Source: Melanocharis versteri (Eukaryota > Chordata > Aves > Passeriformes > Melanocharitidae). Taken from it: DNA of 64,000 nt. A program made the translations under genes and the position numbers. How positions within the stretch are numbered: position 1 is the stretch's first letter; the number at the start of each line of letters is the position of its first letter. Under the pieces are notes generated by a model. It worked only from the letters and a program-made list of their open reading frames with translations, ran no database searches and was not told where the DNA came from. Positions 37,076-51,540 of the stretch are shown piece after piece. The stretch spans positions 1,036,482 through 1,100,481 of the forward strand of contig VZTG01005259.1 of the NCBI GenBank assembly GCA_013397845.1, in the 5' to 3' direction.

Positions 37076-39483
37076 AATTTAGTAATATGCAGGAAACTTG
37101 TAATTCAAAACTTTTTTTGTGTATTATGTTTTCCCGTTCCTGCAACTCTGAGGACAAAGAATGCAGCAGAAATCACAAGAACCTCAGAAAAAAAATATTA
37201 CTAGATTCTTTGAACGGGTCCAGTACTCACAAGGATCAAAAACTGGGATCAGAAGCACAACATCCTCTGCAGATCCCTAGAGACTATAACAAACTTGGTT
37301 ATAAAACACTAACTTTAGAAAAAATAGCATAAAAGAAGTGACATGAGTCACAAGAGTTAGACTGTGAGAAATTAAAATATTTTGTTTCATTTCACTCAAA
37401 AATGTCCATTTCATCTGCCAACATATAGTACACAGATACTTTTCCAACATTTTGCAAAATGTGTTTTACAAAATCTCCATGCACCAGGTCCAAATTGATC
37501 TTAAAAAAGACAGCCAAGGGGTATTTATTAGACTCAGTACGACACTCACAGATTGATATATCTTGATTGTCCTTAAGAACATTAATTAATTTAACAGTGA
37601 AAACATAACCATACAGAAATATACCTTTTAAAAAACAACATGCATTTTCAAATAACATTAAACACAAAATACTTCCTGTATTCTGACTGTATTTAGACAT
37701 GACCAGAAACATGAGAATTCATCACCAGATGACTAAGAAGGTGGTGGACATGACTCTGAAATTAAAGATTCATCTTTGCTTATCCAAGAAAAAGAGATCA
37801 AGGAATATTGTTTAATCAAAATTCTACTTAAAAACACAGCTTTGAAACTATACAGCTCTGATTTTAGAGGACTAAGTGCAGCATGTGCAATAGCTAAGCA
37901 TGTACTGGAAGGAGTACTGGTGTTAGCAGCAAGCATAGTAGGTAACTGGTATTCTTTCCATAAAAGATAAATATTCACAGTTGATAAAGTAATCAAGTCT
38001 TGTTTAATCTTTCTTTCCAAAAGAAATTATTTTCTGTGTTTCTCATAGAGGTAACAGTTGCTACTAAACTCCATTTCTCAGTTTTGTTGTCTTTCCACTA
38101 CCTGAACATCTTATCTTTTTACTCTTACAAGTCCCCTAACTGAAGGTGCAATTGCTGCTGTCTAATTATATCAAAGAAAGTTGTTTCCGTCATCTTCTAG
38201 GATACAGATTTTTTGAAATCTATTTTGCTTCATTCTAGCAAATAAAAGAAAACTACTGTATTACTGATTTCATCAAAGGTCTCAATAAATCAAGAGAATT
38301 CTGCAAGAGGAAGGAAGGACAGTCTAACTCTCAGACATCTAACTTCATATTTAAAAGTCCTTGTTCCTTTCAGAGTAATATGTCTGTAATAAGTTGTCAT
38401 AGACAAATGAGCTTTAAGGGAGCTGCATCAAATTCATTGACAGGTAGAAATTACAGTTGTGACCCTATCTAAAGCCGAATACTTTGCTAAGTCAGTTCCT
38501 TCTCTTCCTCCTCTTATCTTTCAGTTTCTTATGCAAGCTCCTGTAGCTTGCATTGGATTGATTTCTTACATACAAGGTCTTCCAGTTTTGCAATATAGCT
38601 TTTTTTCCCCAAATTTCTTTAGGCTTGCCATCGAGACTTGTCCTCATTGCCCTCTAAATGTTATTCATCAGATTCCTTAGTAAAGTTCCAGCTTCAGTTG
38701 GACTTTTAATTTCTTCAATTTTTATCAATCCTTGTCTCTCAAATATCATTTATTCTCCCAAATCGACACAGTGCCAAAATATTGCAACATTGCAGTAAGA
38801 TGTTGTCAACTCTTCCTCTTTCCATCTTGAGTGGTCTTTGGACTATTCTCCTCCAAAGTTTAAAGACAGACAAACTTGGACTCAGAGAAGTTTAGAATAC
38901 TGCTATCCTTTCTTAAGTACTGCCATATGACAAATAAAATTCTCAGACATTTATCAATATCTCAAAGCTCAAGAATATTTTAGTGCTAAAATACCAGTGG
39001 ATATATTTAAAATTTTCCAAAAATGACTGTTTGAGCAACAGGTCAATATGATACCTTTAGTTTTAACTTCATATTTTTCAATACAGCTGGCATTTGATTC
39101 TCCTTTATTCTTTGCCTTGAGAAATGTAAATTCCCAGGAAAGCCTAAACTTGAGTGAGAGTCTCCTTTTCTTCTCTATCTCCATTAGAACAGCTTTATAG
39201 TCAATCACTTTCTCCTAAATCTTCATATTTTCCTCTTAAGTGGAGTTTTATTTTGAGTGGTTAAATATCAGATATATAATTGTATCTTTGAATTAACATT
39301 TGCTTGTCTCCCATGACTCACTTGGGTTCCAGAAAATTAGAAAGCTGAAGAACTATACCAAGAATTGAACTGCATTATTTCTCTCTAAGGAAAGAATGTA
39401 ATATTATCACACACAGTTTTATGTATATACTTTATGTATGATTACTATGTGCAGTTAAAAAGATGCTTGTGTTCACTGCTTAC

Positions 39484-39498
39484 AAAAAAAAAAAAAAA
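39484..39498 (+). repeat. Poly(A) tract
   Basis: This is a run of about 15 A with no retrocopy recognised upstream. Confidence 0.85.
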
Positions 39499-40221
39499 GT
39501 AATTATTCCCTGCCTAATTTTCCTTTTATAGAAAACAAAAGGTATTGGCTAATTTTCAAGGGAGTTATTACCACAAAAATGGAATGTGAAACTCATAACC
39601 AGCACAATAAATGAAGAAATTGAGATTAATTTCAGTAGGAGAAGAACTGGACCTAAGTTTGATAAACAAGTAAACACAAGATATAATCAGATAAAGAATT
39701 CTCAAAGAAATTGAAGTCGAATGTCCACTTGTTTCCATCTATTTTATTTACTTGACTTCACTTGACACTCATCCTCTCCTGAAACAGAAAGCAAAATTGG
39801 TACGAAATCTTCTTAACCTGATCAAGAAACTCATGCGAAAATAAACATGAAAACAGCCACACTTTCATTTGGAACAAGTTTTCTGCACACATAAGTGAGA
39901 AGATCATAACTTATTTGGGAATTACAGCTGTATTTATTTGTCCTTACAGATTTTGCACAAATGAGTCTTTACATTCATAACAGTTTTTGACAATGCAGTA
40001 TCTCTACTTTAAGACTACACAGATCATTAGCATTCGTTTTTAGCCACGAACACAAGTCATACTGCTGAATGTATCAAAACCTGTAAATCCTACTAATTAG
40101 TAACATTGGCAGTTGTGTGGTATTTTATTGCCGTTCATCAGACAGCTTTATTTTGGTTTAAAAATGATAAAACTAAACGGCTTTTATCCTCTGTCATTCT
40201 TCATCTACAATCTGATGTGGG

Positions 40222-40249
40222 GACAAACCCACACAGACAAACCCACACA
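40222..40249 (+). repeat. Tandem duplication of a 14-bp unit
   Basis: GACAAACCCACACA occurs twice head to tail without any mismatch. It is a recent-looking or conserved short tandem duplication. Confidence 0.92.
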
Positions 40250-41194
40250 TAATATGGTCTTATTAACTGAAAGCAAATGCAACTGAAACAATCTCTGCTG
40301 ATAAAATTATGTTTTTGCAATTTCTGACAACACAATAGACAAATTGGCAATCCAGCAATTCAAGATGGCGCACATCCTAGGGAAAAAAGTGAATTTACCT
40401 GATAACATTATAAACCTTATCTTTCTTTTGAAGTAACATTTACAGAAGTCCTTATTATCTTTACATAAACTCAAACAACACAGCCTAACTTCATTCTAAC
40501 TGTAATAAAATCAGATATTTCTTTCTGTATCCATTAGAAAAGTTTGCAGCTGTTTCATTTACTTGGCTTTGTTAGTAATTTATCACCTTACCTTTAGAAA
40601 TAAATAAAGAGCAAAATAAAGTACAAAGTATTCTATATTTTGTCAAGTATCTCAATGCTTGCACTAAATGAAAAACTAAATAGGCAAAAAGTCAGTCCCT
40701 CAGTTTGAACACAAAGTTGGGAATAGAAACCCATGGAAACATAAGAAACCAACATTCACAGATGCTTCAGCACATGCTTCTCTTAAGTACTCACACAACT
40801 CTGAAGTCACAAACCTCTTGCACTTGGAGAGGAATGAACTTGTTTAACAACAGAAGCTTCTACCCCAGAATAGCCAAGTACCTTTAAACAGATACCATTA
40901 GGCAGCAATTTTAAGCAGTGTGCCAAGTGCTGCACTGGTAGCCAGCAAAGCCTACCCAGCAGCCTGGTTCAGCAGCCTAAGCAGATGCATTTATTGCCAG
41001 ATGAAAAGATATCCCCCATTCACATCACCCAGAGAGGTGCAGGTCTCTGCAAGCCGTGCCACACAGCGGCATCAGGATGTATCAGGTACCAAATGCCAAT
41101 AGGTGGCCACACGAAAATCTTACCCCTAGCCAATACAGGCATTGACCTGAGGCAAGAGATTCATTTCACTGCTCAATGTGACCACTTCAGAAGG

Positions 41195-41208
41195 AGAGCA
41201 ATTGCTCT
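41195..41208. repeat. 14-bp perfect palindrome AGAGCAATTGCTCT
   Basis: The 14 bases read identically on both strands with no spacer. The palindrome sits in a motif-dense block and is followed by an AT-rich homeodomain-like word and CAGGTG (E-box) within 25 bases. Confidence 0.9.
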
Positions 41209-41890
41209 TTGAATATTTAATTTAGCAGGTGCCCATTTATGATAATGAAATTTTGAACACACGGCAGAGCTGTGGTTATTCATGTAGACACCTGAAGACA
41301 GATAACTTATTCCAGAATGGTATCCCTGCCTCAGACATTCAGTGTCACAGAGTCCCCAAAATAAATACCAGCACCAGCCAATCGATCTTAAATGGAGTAA
41401 AGACTAATGAAACGTCGTCACAAAGAGGTGTCAAAAAGAAAAGTGAAATTATAAGATTGGAATCTCTATTAATACAAAGTATGAGCATGAAAGCCTAAGT
41501 GAAGTGAACAGAAAATAAAAAGAGCCAAGAACAAATGATTTCCAGGGTACAGAAAAAATACTGCTGAGAATTACTAATGTAATAGCTGAGTTGTGAGGGA
41601 GCTGGGAAAATGTACTCTTTTGAGGGGCAAGAAATGTTATTTTCTTCTATTTATCTTCAGAAATCCCCCAAAATGTAAGCATTTAGAGTTTGAAAGGTCA
41701 GAAAAAGACTCCCCAGGGCCTTCTTCTTCTTCATGAAGAAGACAGAGATTTGGTTTACCATTTTAGGTCTAAAGAAAAACTTAATTTTGTAATATCACAT
41801 CAGAAGTTTATTAGAGAAGCTTGATTTCAGAAAAGTCATCTTGTTGCAATATATCACTACCATTTCATAAAATAAATGCCTTCAAAAGAA

Positions 41891-41940
41891 TTTAAAAAAA
41901 CAAATAAACAAACAACAAAAAAGAAAACCAAAACAATACC
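41891..41940 (+). repeat. A/C-rich low-complexity tract
   Basis: The sequence consists mainly of AAAC, AAAT and CAA units, A-rich on the plus strand, as in the other low-complexity tracts of the window. Confidence 0.8.
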
Positions 41941-44900
41941 ACAAAAAACTTTATTCTAATGAGTAGAAGCATGCATAAAATTAACATGTTACAAATCCAA
42001 ATGGTGAATTCCTAGATAATTGTCTTCAGGTTTCTGACACAAAATTTAGATATTTTGGTGAGAACAAATCAGAACCTAAAACAAGCACATCCATATTGAG
42101 CTAGAACCTATAAGAGCTCTTCCTCTGTAGTGTGAAGAAAAAAAAATTCTGTTTGAAATTAAATATATGTGCTTACATGGTAGTTGAAATACCATGGCAG
42201 AAGGAGACTTATATTGTTTAAAAATGTGTTCTTAAACACAGCCAAAAAAATATCAGTCCTAGTTTAATTGTTCTCTATGTTTCGTTTAACAGTTCAGCAA
42301 CTACCAAAGTAATATTTGAGGTTTCATTTCATAAAAACTGTTAACTCTCAGGTAGGTGTTGTATTTTATAGAATGTAAGAAATTAACAAAATAATGCCTT
42401 GTGAATGTCTGTTTCACTGGGAGTTGTCCGAGGAAAGACTGAATGTCTAATCTTGCATAGTGACATTATACTGGCTTGTTTTCAAAGATGAAAATCTTGA
42501 ATTGTGTTTAAAATGAGATGACGTTCCACAGCAATATATAACAAGCAGTCTACTGGACAGGTGGAAGAAAACAAAGGCATTCATCACAAGCAGGTTTGAC
42601 TGCTTAAAGAGAAAAAGGAAAGCAGCACAGATACATGGATTTATGTCCATCGGCCAGAAGCAGCAGCATTTTTGCTCATGTCACAGAGTTTGAATTTGAG
42701 TTATTCCTAAAATGAAATGATTAAGTGGAATCACGATCCAATGCTTTCTAAGCTTAATGTACTTCACTGTTCCTAACTACCTGCTTTTTTTTTTCAGTCT
42801 ATCTGTCTCTTTATTTATGATGAAGGACAGGAGAGAGAATGAGAGATATTATTCTCTCAAAAGCTAATCCTTGTCTTTCTACTAGAAACCACTTAAATTG
42901 ACTGAAATTATGAACATTAAAAAACGGAAGGCTGAGACTATATTCTGCTGCAATTCTACAGAGAAAAAGCCAGTGAAGAGGAGTAGAGGCACTGTCATGA
43001 TACACCATAGCATGAATTCAGAATTGATTTTCTTTACTTGCTGGACGAGAGCACATTTTTATACAAAGCTCCGTTCATGTCCCACAGCTATTTAGGGTCT
43101 GTAGGAGGAAATGTTGACAGTCTCTTTCTTAAGCCTTCTTGTAGCTAATACTGCAGCCTCTGCCAACTTGGCATTGCAAGGCTTCTATTGGACTCTGTGT
43201 GGGATTTGTAAAGCCCAACAAATCGAGAAAAATACTTTCCTCAGAGAAACCTCAGGATTTTCTCTTAGAAGATAAGTATTATGAAACGCATGTTGCTTTA
43301 ATGATTAGAATTTTCTAGCATTTAGATGGGACAAAAACCTATGGACCTACAGTAATTAAAATCTATACTTTAAAACACATATTTGTTTTTGAAAGAACAA
43401 TTTTATATCTTTTAATATCTCTGCAGTGAAAATATGTGAAGATTTGCAGTGACTCTCAAGAGGAAGTAACAGGTATCATTTCAAGATGCTAAACTATATA
43501 TTGTTTTAGTTAAGTTAACAATTAACATTAAAATACAATTTATAGAGGTTTAACTCTTTCCTCTTTTCAGTAATACTAATCAAATGGACCCTTGCAACAA
43601 ATAGCAGATATAATTTACAAACTGCCACTGACAGCCAGTGTGCTGCAGACATCATCGAGCTCCAGAATGGTTAAGCATTTTGCATTTTGAGTAGGTATAA
43701 AGTTCATGAATAAGCAGAAAGTGGGAAGAAACTACTGATATTTTTGTTGCAGATTTTTGCTAAGTATTTCTGGACATTTATTTAATAAAAGAGCTGTTCG
43801 TACTGTATTTGACACACATTCTGAAGGTACAAAGGAACACAGAAATGGCTTCTGTCAGATCAGAATCTCATCAGGCCCAGTTTCCTTCCCAGAGTGGCCA
43901 GCAGCAGATGACTAAATAAGAAAAATGGCATCCCAGCATGGTGTGTGCCAGCATTGTCCCAGTCTCCAGCTCTGCTATTCTGCAAGGAAACTTTGGGTTC
44001 AGGTTTCATGAGAAAAGAAGAAATGGCTACATAACTATATGAAGCCACTTAAGTATTCACCGTCACAAAGCAATTACTGTCCTCTTTAACTAACTCCAAG
44101 ATGGAATTGAACATCAACAGGTCGTAAGAGCAACACTGTTTATTGTAAAGTGGAAGAAAAACAGTCTGGGAAAAAAAAAAGCTGTGTCTTGACTTTGTAT
44201 GCTGAAGCAGATTCATATGCACAGGTTTTCATTTACCTGGAAAAACAGAGGGGGAGAAGCCACATCATCAAAAGAAGGAGAACTGGTGCTGGTGGCTCTA
44301 CAAAACGTGAAGTCTGTGGCTTTCCAGGCACTGCATTTTCATTCAGGTGAACTTTTAATGCAGTACAGTACTACTGCTAATACAGTTTAGAACAGACTAA
44401 AGTAAAATCACTGAGAACTGTCACATACAGTTAAAACAACAATCCCCCCTTCTGGTATTTCAATAAATTCTAGAAGGTAAAGCTACTCCTATACAGTATT
44501 TTCAGCTACAAAACTGTTATTTTAAAGTACTGGTTTATTGTCATGTACAGAGTAAAGCCATTTTCTAAAATGTTTACAACTTCACAAATATGTTTTCAGT
44601 TGCACTGTATTAAAAATTTTGTCGTATCAAAAAATCCTGTGCTACTGATTCTCCTATTAGTGTTAACGCTGGGGTTTTTTCTTCATTTTTGTTAAAATTG
44701 CTGCTGCTATGAAAATGAGATCAAACCTTTGGGCACATTGGGACCTGTATTTTGGATAGAAAATCAGCTGCTGCTTTTACATACCCTTGTCTCTTTCTTC
44801 AGAGTGAAAACCATCAGAGGCAAGAATTTACCTTGACATACACTTCTATTTTCTTAACAATAGTGCTGTTTAAAAATTTAAAATGGCACTGATTGGTGAA

Positions 44901-47354
44901 CCACAACAGTAAGTGAAATCGATAATGAAAACACCTTTATTAGCTCTCTAAGTGCTCCTGTGTCTCTAGGTATCTTCTGTAAACTTGTTACCCTTTCTTT
45001 CCAGTTCTAGAAGGATGTTTCATGTTGGGGGTGGGGGTGACACAGCTTACTATCCTGAACTAGGTGCCTGAATCAAGAAGTGTTTCTGTTTTGACCATGG
45101 AAGTGATTCTGGTTTTCCATTGTCTATGGAGAGACTGAAACTACATTAGACTCACAGTTCCATTCCCAAGAGCTAGGCAGTGGGAATATGTAACACTTTG
45201 AAACCTGCTTAAACAACCATGAGGATGACAAAGAGACTCACTGAAGTTCCATACATCTTACAGCCCATTAAAGTTTCTGGGCACCCAACAGTCTTGTTCA
45301 ATTGTGAACATACATGTTTGCAGAAGATAAGAGCCATAAAAAAATTGGAAGGTAAGATTTCGTGTCTACAGTATTTTAAAATGGAAGGTATGACTCTGGG
45401 CTGTAAATTTACTTTTATATATATATAAGAAGATTTGACTACAGATACGTATTTATATGATATTTATGTTCAAGCATACCCAAAAATGTTATTCAACTAA
45501 TTAGTAATTTCCAATTCAAGCTTTTTTACTGAATCTTTTCTCCAAAGACCGTAAGTATATTATGGACTGTTTGCTTCATCACCTTGTCTAATAACTAAAA
45601 CTAATTTAAGAATTCATAAGTTCCGAAGATTGTCTCGTGGACTGTCAATAATAAATCAGAGACTGGCCTTAATAATATCTAACTAATGCAATAGTTGCAT
45701 TTACTCCTCTACTGCTTGTGTGGACAGCAACATATCTCATTATAAAAGCAAAAGTATACAGATTCTAGCAAATTGCTAGTTTCATTCATTAAAGAAAACA
45801 GAAAATACAATGTAAGCCAAGCCCTCTTGAAATCACAAACTCCTGGTTTCTAAATGCTATAATAAATAAGTACAGTATTTAGTATACATCCATTTGTCCC
45901 ACTGAAATTGATGTGGACAGCAAAACAGCTTGTGTTGTGCATCTTATCTCTATGATATATATTTTTCCAGGTTTTACTTTAGACTGTTTTATTCTAGCTT
46001 CACAGACTGAACACAAAATCATGACTGGCGATTTGGATTTATTTTCGTGCAAAAGAAGTCAAACTATTAATTCCAAGAATGTCCAAAGACACAAATCAAA
46101 GCACAGTAAGTGGGGAAAATAAGGCCATCAACTTAATAATGTAACAATTATTGCTGCTTTAGCACTACTGTAAAATGAAATGTCCTCACTAAGTTATTTC
46201 ATTTAGCTTTGGCATCCATTTAATGAAAGGGGAATATTCTAATCTGTAACGTATACAGCATTGGTTAAACAGCTCTGGGCTATTTACACCTCTTTGAATG
46301 TGATGTTATCAGAGAAAAGGCTCAAAGCCACTATACCTTAGTAAGCATCATCTACTTCAAGAATATATGATCCATATGCTATAAATCTGGGGTGTCTGAA
46401 GAGTTGCAAATTTGAGCAGAAAAGCTTTAGAACCATTTTGAGAAAAAAAAATGTTGAATTTTATTTGTAATTCAGAATCTAAGCATAAATTAGCTAAACA
46501 TGACAGTAAAGGACATCAGTGTATTAGAAGACTATTTTTTCTTTCACAGGTTAAGAAAAGTTTTAAATTTCTTACAACAATTACTGAAACCATTTATCTA
46601 TTTTCATATAAATACATATAAAAAAAAACCCAAACAAAACTTGATATGTTCATCTTTCCCCAAAAAGATCACTAAATTTTCTGGAATAGTTTCTTCTAGT
46701 CAAGCGTGTGCCCCAATTCCTAAAGCATATTCCCAAGATGTGCCAGCCTCCCCAAGGTGCACCCATGCTGTCAGTTAAGCCGTGGGGCCTGAAATGGTGT
46801 GCACAGGCTCTTATAATTGGAAAGAGTAATTTGATGTCCCCTCTTTTATTCCCTTGCCAATAAGGATCCAACTCTCAATATTCATTTAAATGAAAGGTCT
46901 ACTTTGGCTGAACAAAATCATGTAAATGTCTGGTTTAGTAAGACAGAAGCAAATGAAAGTCCAAACATTTAGTGAAATGAGTCATCATTATCCACATCAA
47001 AAGTCATATCAAAGACTGAAGGAAATGTTTACACTTTCATTTTGCTATTTCCACAGACATTAGGATATGATAATTTAAGCAATTTTAGCTTGTGTGAGTA
47101 TATTTGGGTACAGGGGGAATAACAGAATTTCCTGTTTAATGACACTCTGCTGAACAGACAGAACCTGATGGTAGCACAGACAGAGACAAGTCTTTCCACA
47201 GGAAATAGTAAGGTCCTGATTCTTCTCCATGTGCAGGAAACTTGGAATGGTGTGTAATTAAATGTCAGTTGCAAAGACAGAGAACTGAGATCAGTTATTT
47301 TTGTCTAACTATGAACATTTCAATTACTTACAGGTGCAACTGATACAGTGAAAA

Positions 47355-47378
47355 GAAGTGATTGACTATAATCACTTC
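47355..47378. repeat. Perfect 9-bp inverted repeat, 6-base loop
   Basis: The arms GAAGTGATT and AATCACTTC are exact reverse complements around GACTAT. No family is recognised. Confidence 0.9.
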
Positions 47379-48876
47379 CATGATGCCACAAAACTGTGCA
47401 ACTTGCAGAGATAGGAGACTTTCTAATGAAAACACCCAGAAGCTGAAAGCTACAGAGGCCTCAGTGACTTAGAAGCCTTGACACAGGATTTTTAGGATCT
47501 CGGCAATGAAGTCATGCTCAGACAAGCCTCTAAAACTAAAATTCTAGATACAGACAAATTTCCTGTTTTATTTTGACACTCTGTAGTGCAGCTGTGTGGA
47601 CTTCCACACTCCATGCTCTGAGCTGGAAGATCTTCCTCCCAGCCCAAGAACCTGACACTGAAACCAAAACACTGAAAGATGTAAATGCATTTCTAGTGCC
47701 CACAGATCTTGGAAACCCCTGCCATGCATGTTCTCTTGGCATTTTCTATTCTTCTGTTTTCCAGGTGAACATACTAATATTATTATTCAAATAAGATTTA
47801 AGAAATATACAAAGCCAGTATAAAGTTAGTGCACACAGTAAAACATCCATAAAGAACATTTTCCTTGAAAGTTATACATCCGACTTTCTAGTAATAAAAA
47901 TCTGCAACATCAATTTCTTGGTATATAAATACATCATTCATAAACACACATACATCCTTTACTAATATCGGTTTCCATTTATTCAGACAATTTTCCTGGC
48001 AGAAGACTTCTCTATGTGACTCATTGTCAAGGGGTAAAAAAGTACTAAATATTACTCTATGTGATAGTCAGATTATAGCCAGGGTGAAATTAACATATAT
48101 TAATGTCAGAACAAAATGTAAAAAATTACCAAACCAAAATTTTGTTTTCACACAATGCTGAATCACTATTTTTGCTGATTATTATCTATATTCTATACAA
48201 GATAGTCTACTCCTACATTAGACTGAAATTTAGAGAGAGAAAAGACATACGGAATTTTATCATGAAGAACCATGCACAGATTTGAAAGATGTTATGCAGA
48301 CACAATTATGGAAATGCTTTCTGATTTTATGTTGAAAAATTCTATTAGAAATCTAACATACCATGCAGAAAGTTTCTACGAAATAAGTGAAAAAAATCTA
48401 GTGCCATCTCAAGTTTAGCTAGCCAAGTATTTAATTATTATTTCTAGAAAAATAAAAAGTTATTTTATCTGGCCTGAAAATGCATTAATTGTAATCCTTG
48501 CAATTAGATATTATTTTATTGCTTTTTGAAGTGTCATTACTCTCTGACATCTCTTTTGCACATGAGTACTTAACTTCCTTGTGCAAGGCATTTATCTTAC
48601 ATATCTTTTGGATGCATTAATAGCTTCTTTATTCTCCTGCTGTTTCCCTCTTTTCATTCTGTCCAAGACCTATCTATACATGTAACTTTTTGAGTAGCCT
48701 GATTTTATTATACTTTTTTTATATGTTACTATATGAAAAGAGTAGTTTCTCTGAATTTATATGATATAACTTAAAAGCTCCAAACTCATTGCATATAATA
48801 CTTTCTGACAAAAAGAATTCTGAAGAGTTAAGTCTACAGTAAGTATTCATGACCACACACTATATTTTCATTACTC

Positions 48877-48921
48877 TGTTCAATACCCACAAAAGCTGAC
48901 TTGTTCAATACCCACAAAAGC
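48877..48921 (+). repeat. 20-bp direct repeat, 5-base spacer
   Basis: TGTTCAATACCCACAAAAGC occurs at 48877-48896 and again at 48902-48921 with no mismatch. The 25-base period suggests a single slippage or duplication event. Confidence 0.93.
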
Positions 48922-50108
48922 AGGAAATGTGCAGAAAGACTTTTTTTTTGTACTTATCTTTCAAGTACCCACCTATTTGGGACAGTTTTAAAAGTCAATT
49001 GCTGGAAAGGCTATTCCTGTCTTTAAACTCAATCACCTTATGGGCTAACAGCAATTGATATGCAATCTGGTGATCCTGTTGCATTCCAGTCAGTAGAATG
49101 ATTATTAGTGATTTGAAGTGGAAATGGATTGAATGTGGAATAAACATGCTCTAGAAACAGATTTTACATGCACTATTGAAACTCATGGAATGTTTTACCC
49201 TCACACAATCACTAATGCAGAAATTTACAGAACATTACAATCCAGTGATTTGCACTCCAGTATTTAGAAAAATGTTGTGGAGAAGTGAAAAAACAAAGTT
49301 ACTTTCTACTGCAGGTACAAAATACAAAAATCCTCCATCCTCTCCCCCTTTTCTGGGCATGGTACTCTGTTCTATACCTAATACAAATAATATTTCTTTG
49401 AAGATTTAAATCAAGACATTCACTATTTCAGTTTTTATATGTGTAGGAAAAATTAGGAGCTTGCTGCTCTATTTCTTTCTATTTGCAGATGCATAAAGCA
49501 ATCGCTTTAGAAAATGAACCCTGCTAGATTTATAGCAAGTGTGTTCTCATTTAGTCTAATCTCTGCTGGCTCAGCGTAACATGCTCTCTTTACAGAGTGC
49601 CTACCAGAAAAGGAACCTTAACAAATTTTGTAAGAGCTAAGGAAGAAAAGTAAAATCCTTGCTTTAAATGTTAGTATATTTTATAGAAATATAATGGTGT
49701 AATATTTGCATAATAAAAGTATCATAAACAAAATAAAGATATAATGCACATTTTCATTCAGTAGCTGAGCACCTGAACACAGAATTGTTCCTTTCATAGC
49801 AGATTGATGACCATGTTTACATTTTTATGTTAAAAAAAAAGTAATTAATTTTGAGAAGATCATTAAAGACCTAGATAGTGTACTGTCAATTGTCTCTTGA
49901 TCTCAGATAAAGTAACTGCAAGCTTACATCAGCAATAATCTTCAGAAATATCTTTCATAGTTCTACACTGCAACACTGGAAAATTATCTCCAAGAATCGA
50001 TTAAGCTATCTACATGTTAGATGCCAGGCTGAACTGCAAAACAAAGGTTTTTCTTCTGACCTCAGAACATGAAGAATGTTTACAGTCTAAATTATTTTAA
50101 TTGCAATA

Positions 50109-50613
50109 TACCGAACCCCCACCCAGAGCAGCGTATTCAGTTCTTGGATCATCTGCACAGGAGGGACATGGATCTGTGGGAGTGAGTCCAGAGGAGGCCA
50201 CAAAGATGATCAGAGGGATGGAGAACCTCTGCCATGAGGAAAGGCTGAGAGATTCGAGGCTACTCAAACTGGAGAGAAGAAAGCTTTGGGGTGACCCTAC
50301 AGCACCTTCCAGTGCCTAAAGGGGGCTACGAGAGAGCCATAGAGGCTTTTTACAGGCGCATGGAGTGATAGGACAAGGGGAAATGGCTTCATATCGGAAG
50401 AAGGTAGGTTATAGATCAAATATTAGCAAGAAATTCTTCACTGTCAGGGTGGTGAAACACTGGCACAGCTTGCCCAGAGAAGTCCCATCCCTGTCACGGT
50501 TCAAAGCCAGGTTGGACAGGGCTTGAGCAACCTCGTTAGTTGAAGTTGTCCCTGCCCATGGCAGGAGGGTTGGAACTAGACAATCTTTAACATCCATTCT
50601 TAATTCTATGACT
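50109..50613 (+). mobile_element. CR1 LINE 3' fragment, about 500 bases
   Basis: This is the longest and clearest CR1 copy in the window. Words in order include 'cagcgtattcagttcttgga', 'gagtccagaggaggccacaa', 'agatgatcagagggatggag', 'gaggaaaggctgagagatt', 'agaagaaagctttggggtga', 'gtgataggacaaggggaaat', 'gaaattcttcactgtcaggg', 'tggtgaaacactggcacag', 'gccaggttggacagggcttg', 'tgtccctgcccatggcagga' and a degraded octamer tail 'attctatgac'. It is 5'-truncated and carries only the far 3' part, so it encodes no reverse transcriptase. The frame at 50101-50319 and the minus-strand frame at 50409-50678 are repeat sequence. Confidence 0.95.
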
Positions 50614-51525
50614 GCTGAAAAACTTTGTATTTTAGCTAATTTTTTGCACACTGGAATGTTCACCTCGCCTGAAAACACGTTTAAATAAACTCATGAGGCA
50701 GCAGTGACACTTGAAAACAATCTCACTGGTTGGATTAAAAGCAGATATTGGTAAAAAAGATCATTGTTGCGTGAAGATAAAAAGCTCAGCAAATGTTAAG
50801 TATGGAATTGGCTTGAACTTCAAAGTTTTCTGACTCCTGCCTGTGTGTTTCAGACCATACAATTATGAACTAACATTTCTGCAAATCCCCTTCTGCTATA
50901 GTAAGTTGCTGCGAGCTTCTTGGACTCAAGCCCTAGCTAAAATTACATTTCTTTCTTTATGCCTCAAGCACTCAAAACCGTCTTGAAATCTTCCCCCTTT
51001 TTTCTTCATTAAAAACCCCAGCTCTAAGATCTGATGGAGAAATCAGACCTGATGAGGTGCAGATCTCTTGTCACTAACAAAAGCGAGGATTACAGGAAAA
51101 TTCGCTCCTCAGTATGAGAACAGTCTCTGTATATTCATTTGAATAATGCTGAGCTATTTACAGTTTTGATGATTTTCTTATATGAATCAGAAAATATAGT
51201 CAAATTATTAATGTACTTTGCATTAAAATTATTGAAAAATTATATTCTAGATTCTATACATGAAAGTAGAGGAAAAAGTCTAAATCTCTTCACCTGAAAA
51301 AGTCATAGCTTTAAAAACAATATGAAAAGAAAGAAGAAATAAATTAATTACTTTAGCTAGAAGAGAAAATTTTTTTTTTTTTCTGTCAGAGAACTTAGAC
51401 TATGAAACACACTCTTTCGTTTTTCCACATATTATATAAGATTGAGGGTAAGGAAGGTAACTATGCAGTTCGAGGTCTATGAGTAAGCAAGCCTCCTTCC
51501 TCAGCAAGAAATTCACCTAATGGGC

Positions 51526-51540
51526 TTTTTTTTTTTTTTT
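51526..51540. repeat. Poly(T) tract
   Basis: This is a run of 15 T with no associated element recognised. Confidence 0.85.

Larger units (their letters stand above)
37076..50108. other. AT-rich non-coding stretch
   Basis: This is the longest stretch without a recognised element. It holds no supportable gene. It contains an A tract (39484-39498), a 14-bp tandem duplication (40222-40249), a low-AT block with several short plus-strand frames and a palindrome (40705-41500), an A/C-rich tract (41891-41940), a GGGGGTGGGGG motif (45027-45037), a hairpin (47355-47378) and a 20-bp direct repeat (48877-48921). Confidence 0.55.
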
